DNA of 41,922 bases, taken from assembly GCA_019359635.1 (NCBI GenBank), contig JAHHGY010000031.1:1-41922 (forward strand). Reading direction: 5' to 3'. This DNA comes from Chroococcus sp. CMT-3BRIN-NPC107 (GTDB lineage: Bacteria; Cyanobacteriota; Cyanobacteriia; Cyanobacteriales; Chroococcidiopsidaceae). The translations under genes and the position numbers were made by a program. The number at the start of each line of letters is the position of its first letter. The first letter of the stretch is position 1. Positions 8,593 to 16,327 of the stretch are shown here, piece by piece. The notes under the pieces are model-generated. The model searched no databases. It had not been told where the DNA came from and saw only the letters and a program-made list of their open reading frames with translations.

Positions 8593-9527
8593 ATAACAAT
8601 ACGCCGATTATTTCTGTAGTTATTCCAGTTTATAATGGTGCAAAAACAATTAAAGAAACTGTTGAATCGGTTTTGCAGCAAACTTATCAAAACTTTGAAA
8701 TAATTGTTATTAATGATGGTTCTCAAGATGAGACTTTAGCAGTTATTAATAATATTCAAAACCAAAAAATAAAATTATTTTCTTATTCAAATGCAGGTTT
8801 ATCTGCAAGTCGTAATCGTGGTTTTGCCCGCGCTTGTGGAGAATTTATTACCTTTTTAGATGCTGACGATCTTTGGACTAAGGACAAACTAGAAGCGCAA
8901 CTAGAGGCTTTGCAGCAAAACCCGCAAGCAGCCGTTGCTTATAGTTGGACTGACCATATTGATGAAGATGGCAAATTTTTAAGACCTGCCTCTTATACTT
9001 CTTGTAATGGCAATGTTTATGAAAGAATTTTAGTAGGTAATTTTTTGGCTTGTGGTTCTAATACTTTAATTCGCACCCAAGCTTTAAAACAAGTAGGTGG
9101 ATTTGATGAATCTTTAAATTCGGCAGAAGACTGGGATATGTGGCTGCGACTAGCACCTTACTATGAATTTGTTGTTGTTCCTCGTCCTCAAGTTTTATAC
9201 CGAATATCTCCCTACTCTATGTCTGTTAACATTTTTAAAATGGAAGCTGCTTCTTTGCAAGTTATTGAACGAGCCTACAACCAAGCACCAGAATCTTTGC
9301 AATATCTTAAACAAGAATCATTGGGCTTTCTCTACAAATTTTTGATGTCTAAAGCCTTGCAAGATAATGTAAAAAAACAAAGAGGTTTGAAGGCAGCAAA
9401 AGTATTTGTGAATTATCTTAAGCAAGACTTATCTTTATTTAAGTCAAGTCGGTTAAAAATCTCTCTTTTATCTAAAGTTATTACTGCCAATTTTTTACCA
9501 TTCTATCAAACTCAAGTCAAGTGGTAA
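8589..9527 (+). CDS. Glycosyltransferase family 2 (GT-A fold)
   Basis: 312 residues, inverting GT2. The Rossmann-like start 'PIISVVIPVYNGAKTIKETV' and the donor-binding aspartate in 'VINDGSQDET' come first, followed by the metal-binding DXD-type motif in 'FLDADDLW' (about residue 90). The 'GGFDESLNSAEDWDMWLRL' block (about 170-189) carries the ED pair typical of GT2 enzymes. I place the start at ATG 8589, which overlaps the preceding stop as ATGA and has GAGG at 8579-8582, rather than at an upstream in-frame TTG. There is no signal peptide; it is a cytosolic enzyme acting on a membrane-bound acceptor. It is paralogous to the next three GT2 genes. Confidence 0.88.
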   Translation: MNNNTPIISVVIPVYNGAKTIKETVESVLQQTYQNFEIIVINDGSQDETLAVINNIQNQKIKLFSYSNAGLSASRNRGFARACGEFITFLDADDLWTKDKLEAQLEALQQNPQAAVAYSWTDHIDEDGKFLRPASYTSCNGNVYERILVGNFLACGSNTLIRTQALKQVGGFDESLNSAEDWDMWLRLAPYYEFVVVPRPQVLYRISPYSMSVNIFKMEAASLQVIERAYNQAPESLQYLKQESLGFLYKFLMSKALQDNVKKQRGLKAAKVFVNYLKQDLSLFKSSRLKISLLSKVITANFLPFYQTQVKW

Positions 9528-9657
9528 AACCTAAATCAGTATTGTTAGAAAATTGTAAATTGTGGATAACTATTTAATTTTTATTCAAACTAAAAAATTC
9601 TCAATTAACACATCAATTTAATTTTAATAAATCTAATACCTAAGAAAGAACTATTTT

Positions 9658-10617
9658 ATGCTCAAAGTTTCTATAATAATCCCGGCTTACAATGCAATGA
9701 CTTATTTGCCAGAAACTATACAGTCAGTTTTGCAGCAAACTTTTACCGACTTTGAAGTGCTAATTGTTGATGATGGTAGCTCAGATAATATAACAGAGTG
9801 GGCTAATGCGCTCACAGACAAACGCATCAAACTTATTTCTCAATCTAATCTGGGTGTTTCAAATGCTAGAAATACAGCTATTAACTTAGCTAGGGCAGAG
9901 TATATAGCATTTTTAGATGCTGATGATCTGTGGCAGCCAACAAAGCTAGAAAAACAAGTTCACTTTTTAGACAATAATCCTAATGTAGGATTGGTAGCTA
10001 CGTGGGCAACATTAACTAATGAAAGAGGCGAACCGCTATCGGAAGTTGAGATTGATTTTAAACAAGGAAATATTAGACAACAAATAATTGAAATCAATTT
10101 AATCCCCTGTGGTAGTATCCCAATGGTGCGTCGTACCTGCTTTAAAAATACTGGATTATTCGACCCAACTTTATGTTTTGGTGAAGATTGGGAAATGTGG
10201 ACAAAACTTGCTGCAAACTATGATTTTGGATTGATAAAAGAATCTTTAGTATACTATAGACAGCATTCAAGAAATTCGTCAAATAATTACCAAAAACTTC
10301 TACCAGACTTTGATAGACTGATTAAAAAAATGTTTGATTCAGTACCTAAAGAGTTGCAAAGCATAAAAGCAAAAACTTATGGGCGAATGAACCTTTATAT
10401 AGCTTGGAAATCTTTAGAAAACAGAGATTATCAAGAAGCAAGTAATTTTTGCAATCGGGCGATTAAATACTACCCTAAATTGCAATTTACCAAAAATTAT
10501 ATACGTCTAAAAATATTGATTTTTACTAAAAGTAAAGTGGATAAAAATTTATATGCCAGATTTGCTGAATTATTAAAATCGTTACGGCAGCGTCCGCAAA
10601 GACTAACAAATAAGTAA
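9658..10617 (+). CDS. Glycosyltransferase family 2
   Basis: 319-residue GT2 enzyme with the same architecture as its upstream neighbour: 'VSIIIPAYNAMTYLPETI' at the N-terminus, 'LIVDDGSSDN' for the nucleotide, 'FLDADDLWQP' for the metal (about residue 88) and 'FGEDWEMWTKLA' for the catalytic region (about 174). The C-terminal 80 residues are basic and probably peripheral to the membrane. It is separated from the preceding gene by 130 AT-rich bases with no terminator, so it is probably part of the same transcript. Donor and linkage are unknown. The start is ATG 9658; I see no strong ribosome site. Confidence 0.86.
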   Translation: MLKVSIIIPAYNAMTYLPETIQSVLQQTFTDFEVLIVDDGSSDNITEWANALTDKRIKLISQSNLGVSNARNTAINLARAEYIAFLDADDLWQPTKLEKQVHFLDNNPNVGLVATWATLTNERGEPLSEVEIDFKQGNIRQQIIEINLIPCGSIPMVRRTCFKNTGLFDPTLCFGEDWEMWTKLAANYDFGLIKESLVYYRQHSRNSSNNYQKLLPDFDRLIKKMFDSVPKELQSIKAKTYGRMNLYIAWKSLENRDYQEASNFCNRAIKYYPKLQFTKNYIRLKILIFTKSKVDKNLYARFAELLKSLRQRPQRLTNK

Positions 10618-10662
10618 TTTGATAGATTTTATTTTTTTCCTTAAAGAATTGAATGGGGTAAA

Positions 10663-11715
10663 ATGAATAATACAAGCAAAGTAAGAGGATTAAAAGCTAT
10701 GAGTTTTGTGGATAGCCTAGAGCCTTTAGTTAGTGTTGTAATCTCAAGTTATAATCGCCACGACTATTTAAAAGAAGCGATCGCTAGCGTAGTGCAACAA
10801 ACTTACAAAAACATTGAAGTAATCATTGCAGATGATTGTAGTACCGAAAGCCCAAAAGCTTTGGTGGATGCTTTTCAAGACTCGCGCTTGCACTTGAGAA
10901 TTAATCAAAAAAATGTGGGTATGGGTCCAAATCTTACCTCGGCATTTAAGTTAGCCAAAGGTAAATACGTCGCTAGTATTAATGATGATGATGTTTGGCA
11001 AGAAGATTTTTTAGAAAAACTTGTGCCGCTTTTGGAAAATAACCCAGAAGTAGTAGTAGCTTTTTGTGATTACTATATAATCAACTCAGATAGTACCATT
11101 AACGAGCAGCTAACTGAGGAACAGACCAAACGCGAAAACCGCGCACAGTTGGCGGCGGGAATTTATCAACCCTACCGCAAGCTTGCCTTGATAGATAGAG
11201 CGGTTTTTAGTTCTTTGGCAAATGTGATTCGTCGCGATGCAGTAAATTGGGACAAGCTAGCAAGCGATGGAGCAGATGCTGGTGTTTTTTATGACTTCTA
11301 CATGACTTACTTAGCTTGTCGCTCGGGTAAAGCTGCCTGTTATTGTCCAGAAAAACTAGCTTTTTACCGCGTCCACGAGCAATCAGAAACCATGATTAGC
11401 GGTAACAAAAATGCTCAAGCAAAAATCCGTAAAGGCAAAGCAGCGATTTTTTGTTATAAAACCTTTAGTGAAGACCCACTGTTGGAAGAATTTAAACCTT
11501 ACTTTGAGCAACAACTAGCCCATGATAATACAACTCTAGCTATTGGATTATTGCGAGTGGGACAGGTAGACAAAGCTAAACTTTATCTACGAACAGCGAT
11601 CGCCAAACAAAAATTTAACCTCCGTACCTTAGTTGCCTTAACCCTTAGCTATATTCCTCAGCCTGTAGCTCGGTACTTTTTAGGTGGAGTAAAGTGGCAA
11701 AAGTCCTCCTCTTAA
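10663..11715 (+). CDS. Glycosyltransferase family 2, first copy of a tandem duplicate
   Basis: 350-residue GT2: 'VSVVISSYNRHDYLKEAI', 'VIIADDCSTESPKALV', metal motif 'INDDDVW', and a C-terminal helical part ending in 'RYFLGGVKWQKSSS'. It is about 83% identical by eye to the next GT2 gene over some 320 residues. Its normal stop codon has been lost: the second copy ends GGVK-TGA, while here TGA has become TGG and translation runs on for six residues into the remains of the next gene. Two starts are possible: ATG 10663 (after GGGG) or ATG 10699, which has AGAGGA nine bases upstream. The later one matches the second copy better. All catalytic motifs are present, so the protein may still work. Confidence 0.86.
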   Translation: MNNTSKVRGLKAMSFVDSLEPLVSVVISSYNRHDYLKEAIASVVQQTYKNIEVIIADDCSTESPKALVDAFQDSRLHLRINQKNVGMGPNLTSAFKLAKGKYVASINDDDVWQEDFLEKLVPLLENNPEVVVAFCDYYIINSDSTINEQLTEEQTKRENRAQLAAGIYQPYRKLALIDRAVFSSLANVIRRDAVNWDKLASDGADAGVFYDFYMTYLACRSGKAACYCPEKLAFYRVHEQSETMISGNKNAQAKIRKGKAAIFCYKTFSEDPLLEEFKPYFEQQLAHDNTTLAIGLLRVGQVDKAKLYLRTAIAKQKFNLRTLVALTLSYIPQPVARYFLGGVKWQKSSS

Positions 11716-11800
11716 ACCAAAGTGGTGAACTGGAGAAATGCTAAATGTTTATTAGAGATTGCCTAACCTGTAAAGCAAGTACCATCGGAAGGGCTAAAGT
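11694..11800 (+). pseudogene. Decayed 5' stub of a duplicated GT4 gene
   Basis: Immediately behind the first GT2 copy the sequence matches the start of the GT4 gene at 12982. GTG GCA AAA GTC at 11694 corresponds to GTG ACA AAA ATT, and 'TGTTTATTAGAGATTGCC' corresponds to 'TGTTTATTAGATATTGCC'. A net 2-base loss between these blocks shifts the frame, and a stop occurs after 16 codons (MAKVLLLNQSGELEKC). Similarity fades after about 11800, so only the first 35 codons or so are left. This shows that the duplicated unit was GT2 plus at least the start of GT4, and that the first GT4 copy was deleted or eroded. The right boundary is approximate. Confidence 0.75.
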
Positions 11801-11986
11801 AGCAACTCTCTAAATGCGATCGCATGATAAACGTATAAATTTAGCATTATCTCCACACTTTTTACTTTCTTAATAGATAAGTCATCAGACTTTATGAAAA
11901 CATTAAAAACTTTCTATGTAAAGTTGGATAGAATGTTTAAAAGTGTGTATATAAATACTATCAATAAGATAAGAAAATTTTAGACT

Positions 11987-12985
11987 ATGGTGTTAGTTAA
12001 CGATCGAGAACCCTTAGTCAGTGTTGTTATCACAACCTATAATCGCCAAGCCTACTTGAAAGAAGCGATTGCTAGCGTCTTGCAACAGACTTATAAGAAT
12101 ATCGAAGTAATTATTGCAGATAATGGTAGCACCGAAAGCCCAAAGGCGCTAGTGGATGCTTTTCAAGACTCACGGTTGCACTTAAGAATTAATGAAAAAA
12201 ATATTGGTATCGGCCCAAATTTTACTTCAGCCTTTAAGTTAGCAAAAGGTAAATACGTTGCTAGTATCAATGACGATGATCTTTGGCAAAAAGACATTTT
12301 AGAAAAACTCGTGCCGCTTTTGGAAAATAACCCAGAAGTAGTAGTAGCTTTTTGCGATTATTATGTAATTAATAGTGAGGGCGTTGTTAACGACCAGCTA
12401 ACTGAGGAACAGACCAAACGCGAAAAACGTACTCAGTTAAAAGCCGGAATTTATCAACCTTACCACAAGCTTGCCTTGATAGATAAATCTATTTTTAGTG
12501 CTTTAGCAAATGTGATTCGTCGCGATGCAGTGGATTGGGACAAACTAGCCAAAGAAGGTGCTGAATCTAGCGTTTTTTGTGACTTTTATATGACTTACTT
12601 AGCTTGCCGCTCAGGTAAAGCCGCTTACTATTGCCCAGAAAAATTAGCTTTTTACCGCGTACACGATCGAACAGAAACGATGATTAGTGGTAACAAAAAT
12701 GCTGAAGCAAAAATACGTAAAGGTAAAGCAGCAATTTTTTGTTATAAAACCTTTAGCGAAGATCCACTGCTGCAAGAATTTAAGCCTTACTTTGAGAAAG
12801 AGTTAGCCCACTATAATACAACTTTAGCTATCGGGTTATTACGAGTGGGACAAGTGACCGAAGCTAGGCCTTATTTATTTAATGCGATCGCCAAACAAAA
12901 GTTTAACCTCCGCACCTTAGTTGCCTTAACCCTTAGCTATATTCCTCAGCTTATAGCTCGGAATTTTTTAGGTGGAGTAAAGTGA
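11987..12985 (+). CDS. Glycosyltransferase family 2, second copy of tandem duplicate
   Basis: 332-residue GT2, duplicate of the gene at 10663: 'VSVVITTYNRQAYLKEAI', 'VIIADNGSTESPKALV', 'INDDDLWQKD', ending 'LIARNFLGGVK'. It keeps the ancestral ending, with TGA (12983-12985) overlapping the GTG start (12982) of the next GT4 gene. The pair should therefore be translationally coupled. The 270 bases upstream do not resemble the region upstream of the first copy, so the left breakpoint of the duplication lies at or near the start codon. Differences between copies are scattered and mostly conservative, and cluster toward the C-terminal helices, which may alter acceptor choice. Both copies keep the aspartates expected for catalysis. 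Confidence 0.87.
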   Translation: MVLVNDREPLVSVVITTYNRQAYLKEAIASVLQQTYKNIEVIIADNGSTESPKALVDAFQDSRLHLRINEKNIGIGPNFTSAFKLAKGKYVASINDDDLWQKDILEKLVPLLENNPEVVVAFCDYYVINSEGVVNDQLTEEQTKREKRTQLKAGIYQPYHKLALIDKSIFSALANVIRRDAVDWDKLAKEGAESSVFCDFYMTYLACRSGKAAYYCPEKLAFYRVHDRTETMISGNKNAEAKIRKGKAAIFCYKTFSEDPLLQEFKPYFEKELAHYNTTLAIGLLRVGQVTEARPYLFNAIAKQKFNLRTLVALTLSYIPQLIARNFLGGVK

Positions 12986-14127
12986 CAAAAATTCTGTTTT
13001 TAGACCAAAGCGGGAAGCCAGGGGGTGCGGAACTTTGTTTATTAGATATTGCCAAACCCTACCAAGATAATTGTTTGGTGGGCTTGTTTGCTGAGGGAAC
13101 ATTTAGGCAGTTGCTAGAAAAACAGCAGATTCCCGTCGAGGTATTGACAACTAAGGCTATAGAAGTACGTAAAGAAAGCAGTTTAGTTAAAGGATTAGGT
13201 AGTTTAGGGCAACTAATACCTTTAATTAATCGCGTTGCCGCTTTGAGTCGCAATTACGATTTAATTTATGCTAATACTCAAAAAGCTTTAGTTGTCGGTG
13301 CGATCGCAAGTTTTATAAGTCGTCGTCCTTTGGTGTACCATCTGCACGATATTTTATCTTTAGATCACTTTAGTGCCACCAACCGACGCATTGCTGTTAC
13401 TTTAGCTAACGGTGCGGCTTTAGTTATTGCCAATTCTCAAGCAAGTCAAGCTGCTTTTATTGCCGCCGGGGGGCGAAAAGATATTGTCGAGTTTGTTTAC
13501 AATGGCTTCGATCTAGCATTGTACGAACATCTACCCAACCCTACCGCCATCAAACAGCAGTTGGGAATACAAGAGGACAAGTTTGTAGTCGGACACTTCA
13601 GCCGCTTGTCGCCTTGGAAAGGGCAGCACATACTACTTGAAGCTCTAACTCGTTGCCCTGAGAAGGTTACAGCCCTTTTTGTTGGCGATGCGCTCTTTGG
13701 CGAGCAAGATTACGTACAACAGTTACACGCTCAAGTTGCGGAATTAAACTTAGAAAATCGAGTCAAATTTTTAGGCTTTCGAGATGATGTTACGTCGCTG
13801 ATGGCTGCTTGCGATATGGTTACTCATACATCAACCGTCGCCGAACCTTTTGGGCGGGTAATTGTGGAAGCTATGTTATGTGGTACGCCTGTCGTTGCCA
13901 CTTCTGCGGGCGGCGCGAGGGAATTAGTAGAAGCAGGTATTACAGGTTGGCTAGTTGCGCCGGGGGATGTAATGGAGTTAGCCGCCGCGATTAACGATTG
14001 CATAAATCAACCAGAACAAAGCGCAAGTATGGCTAGAGACGCAAAGCTACAAGCAACTAGAAGGTTTAATGTTGCAGCTATTAACCAGCAGATTGCTCAA
14101 CTTTTAAATAAAGTAGTCAAAACTTAG
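12982..14127 (+). CDS. Glycosyltransferase family 4, last gene of the cluster
   Basis: 381-residue GT-B enzyme. The N-terminus has KILFLDQSGKPGGAELCLLD with the GGAE loop. The donor domain has 'VGHFSRLSPWKGQHILLEAL' (about 204-223; Arg and Lys contact the phosphates), then 'AEPFGRVIVEAMLCGTPVVA' with the EX7E motif (about 287-306), then 'AGGARELV'. All parts expected for an active GT4 are present. The start is GTG 12982, overlapping the preceding TGA. This gene closes the + strand cluster; 75 bases past its stop comes a 99-bp miniature element, then the convergent devA gene. A truncated, frameshifted copy of its first codons sits at 11694. Confidence 0.9.
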   Translation: MTKILFLDQSGKPGGAELCLLDIAKPYQDNCLVGLFAEGTFRQLLEKQQIPVEVLTTKAIEVRKESSLVKGLGSLGQLIPLINRVAALSRNYDLIYANTQKALVVGAIASFISRRPLVYHLHDILSLDHFSATNRRIAVTLANGAALVIANSQASQAAFIAAGGRKDIVEFVYNGFDLALYEHLPNPTAIKQQLGIQEDKFVVGHFSRLSPWKGQHILLEALTRCPEKVTALFVGDALFGEQDYVQQLHAQVAELNLENRVKFLGFRDDVTSLMAACDMVTHTSTVAEPFGRVIVEAMLCGTPVVATSAGGARELVEAGITGWLVAPGDVMELAAAINDCINQPEQSASMARDAKLQATRRFNVAAINQQIAQLLNKVVKT

Positions 14128-14194
14128 ATGAAGAAGTAGATACAGCAAGTTACAAATAATTAGAAGTATCCTAATTAAAAGCCGTTAAACTAAA

Positions 14195-14309
14195 ACCTCA
14201 TTGGCGTTGCTGAAAGTGTGATGATTTTCAATGGTTGGTTGACGGAAAAGACAAAATTTCTGGTTTCACCTTCTTTATCCGATTACAAATTGGGCAACGC
14301 CACCTCATT
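14195..14309. mobile_element. 99-bp miniature inverted-repeat element with 8-bp target duplication
   Basis: The element spans 14203-14301. Its ends are inverted repeats: GGCGTTGC at the left and GCAACGCC at the right match over 8 bp, and about 15 of the first 20 positions agree. It is flanked by perfect 8-bp direct repeats ACCTCATT at 14195-14202 and 14302-14309. It encodes nothing. The right-hand copy of the direct repeat contains the stop codon of devA, so the insertion lies just past that gene and leaves it intact. The mobilising transposase is not identifiable from this alone. Confidence 0.75.
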
Positions 14310-15015
14310 GAACGATCGCACTGCCTGCACGATCTACTAAATATCCATCTTCCATGTAAATAAGGCGATCGGCAAGATCCAGGATGCGGTTGTCGTGGGT
14401 TACTAACAAAATGGTGCAACCTTGCTCTAGTGCGAGTTTTTCCATAATTTCTACTACATCTCGTCCCGATTTTTTATCTAGTGCAGCCGTTGGCTCATCT
14501 GCCAAAATAATTTTAGGTTGACTAACCAAGGCACGAGCGATCGCTACCCGTTGTTTTTGTCCGCCAGATAAATCTCTTGGATAGTAGTCCATTCGGTGTT
14601 CTAAGCCAACGGCGGTTAAAATATTCCGAATGCGTGTATCTGCCTCTAGAGCAGTCACAGACTGAATTTCCAACGCCATCTCTACGTTCTGATAAGCTGT
14701 GAGGAAGTTTAATAAATTGTGCGATTGAAAAATACAGCCAATATGGCGACGAGTGAGGGTTCTTTGCTCTGTACTGGCATTGAGCAACTCAGAACCTAAG
14801 ATCCTTAAACTGCCTTCCTGGATGGCTCGTAAGCTCCCCATGAGCGTTAACAATGTGGTTTTACCAGAACCCGATGAACCTGTCATAATCACGATTTCGC
14901 CCCGTTCGATCTGCAAGTTGATATCGAACAACACCTGTTTTTGCAGTGAACCTTGACCGTAGTAATGATTTAGATGAGCTATGGAAATGGCGGGGGCAAT
15001 GATGGATTTGGACAC
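14305..15015 (-). CDS. devA: DevA-family ABC transporter ATPase
   Basis: 236-residue ATP-binding subunit of a DevBCA (MacB/LolD-type) exporter. It has Walker A GSSGSGKTTLL (about residues 46-56), signature LSGGQKQRVAIARAL (about 148), Walker B ILADEPTAALD (about 169) and H-loop LLVTHD (about 203), all intact. In Anabaena DevBCA works with a TolC-type channel to export heterocyst glycolipids; many cyanobacteria carry several paralogous sets. It is the last gene of a - strand operon devB-devC-devA, starting 9 bases after the devC stop. Because devB and devC are both damaged, this ATPase probably has no working partner from its own operon. Which paralogue this is cannot be told from the window. 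Confidence 0.85.
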   Translation of the reverse strand: MSKSIIAPAISIAHLNHYYGQGSLQKQVLFDINLQIERGEIVIMTGSSGSGKTTLLTLMGSLRAIQEGSLRILGSELLNASTEQRTLTRRHIGCIFQSHNLLNFLTAYQNVEMALEIQSVTALEADTRIRNILTAVGLEHRMDYYPRDLSGGQKQRVAIARALVSQPKIILADEPTAALDKKSGRDVVEIMEKLALEQGCTILLVTHDNRILDLADRLIYMEDGYLVDRAGSAIVQ

Positions 15016-15024
15016 GGTTAACTC

Positions 15025-16309
15025 CTAAAAAATATCCGCAGGATCGGCAGTTTGTAACTTACGCACAGCTACCGCCGCAGAGAACGAACTCATAATTGCG
15101 CTCAGGATAAAAACAAACACAATCCGCCCCAAATCCATCATCATCGGTAGCATAGTCGCAATATTGGTAATGCGGTAAATACCCAAAGCAACTAAAGTAC
15201 CGGGAATGAACCCTAGTGCTGCTAAAATCAGCGCCTCTTGGAAAACAACGATAAGAAAATAGCGATCGCGAAACCCCATTGCCTTAAGGGTGGCATATTC
15301 GGGCAAATGGTCGGTCACATCGCTGTAGAGAATCTGATAGACAATCACAGCGCCCACAATAAAGGCGATCGCTACACCCAAATCAAAGGTATAACCTACG
15401 GGCGTACTGGCATTCCAAAAAGCAACTTCTCCTTTGGCGTAATCATCTTTTGTCATGACTTTGACATCGTTAGGCAAACGCGATCGCATCTCTGCTAAAA
15501 CTGCTTGAACCTCTGCACCGGGTTTGAGCTTAATTGCTCCCACATCAATTAATCCACTCTGGCGAAAATCAGCCATGCGTAAAAAGTTGATATCGCTAGT
15601 CACCATGCAATACGGTTCGGATAACTAAAAACTGAGACTTGTCAGATGCTGAAAGGCTACTATTCTCGTGGTTTTGTCCAGAACATTGGCAATTACAAAC
15701 CTTAACCGAACAGTATTGAGTCACCATGTAGGCATTGATGCCAAAAGTCGGACTTAGTTTGAACAATCCCCGAATTTGAACTTGGCGTTCGTTGATTTCG
15801 GTGGCGATCGATTCTCCCGCCTCAAACCGTTGGGCAATTTTGCCAAATTCTTTACGAGAACCCTGATTAAACAATGCTGTATCCGGTTCGCGCAGTTTTT
15901 TACGGTTGGCTTCTATCCCCGGCACGTTCAATACTTTGTGTTCTGGATTGATACCGATCGCGTAGATATCCCAAATCTCTTTGTTTTCAGGATTGCGCCA
16001 TTGAAGTGCATTGAGATAGATCGGACTAACGGATTCAACACCCGCTATGCCTGCGGCTTGATATAGTCGGCGCTCTGTAAACCTGTCGAGGGAAATTAGC
16101 GATCGCGAGCGTCCGCTTAACATCACAATTTCCGCGTTCAGACTGTGGTGAAATTCTACCGCACTACTAAACAAAGCTCCGCGAAAACCCATTTGCAGAA
16201 ACATCAACATATCAGCAAAGCTAATTCCAGCGATCGCTACTAGCAAACGCGCTCGTTCTTTGCGTAACTGTAGCCAGGATAAAAACAGTGGTTTCTTTTT
16301 TTGAGTCAT
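15025..16309 (-). pseudogene. devC: devC permease split by a 111-bp element
   Basis: Two reading frames together make one DevC/FtsX-like permease. The 5' part (15596-16309) gives the first membrane segment and most of the periplasmic domain, to 'TFGINAYMVT'. It then runs 36 residues into foreign sequence and stops. The 3' part (15025-15606) resumes at 'MVTSDINFLRMADF' and has three membrane segments ending 'KLQTADPADIF'. Removing 121 bp (the element plus one target copy) restores a single frame of about 387 codons, the normal DevC length. The 5' frame ends at 15596 and an ATG for the 3' part starts at 15606. The 11-base overlap could allow reinitiation and a two-piece permease, but loss of function is more likely. 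It follows devB by 18 bases. Confidence 0.85.
15598..15728. mobile_element. 111-bp miniature element (MITE) in devC with 10-bp target duplication
   Basis: The core spans 15608-15718. Terminal inverted repeats CAATACGGTTCGGATAA and CAATACTGTTCGGTTAA (reverse of the right end) agree at 15 of 17 positions. It is flanked by perfect 10-bp direct repeats AGTCACCATG at 15598-15607 and 15719-15728. The rest is unique and non-coding. The 10-bp duplication is compatible with IS4-type transposases, but no relative is present in the window, so the family is not assigned. Confidence 0.88.
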
Positions 16310-16327
16310 TTCCGTGATTAAATTCCT

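Noticed and set aside
9163-9345. 60-residue + strand frame within a GT2 gene
   Set aside because: It is a frame shadow with low-complexity sequence inside an intact glycosyltransferase.
10663-14127. Phase-variable or recombination cassette system
   Set aside because: Only one duplication is present, with clear decay and no recombinase or inverted copies nearby.
14228-14419. 63-residue - strand frame across the devA end
   Set aside because: It overlaps devA in another frame and runs through the 99-bp element.
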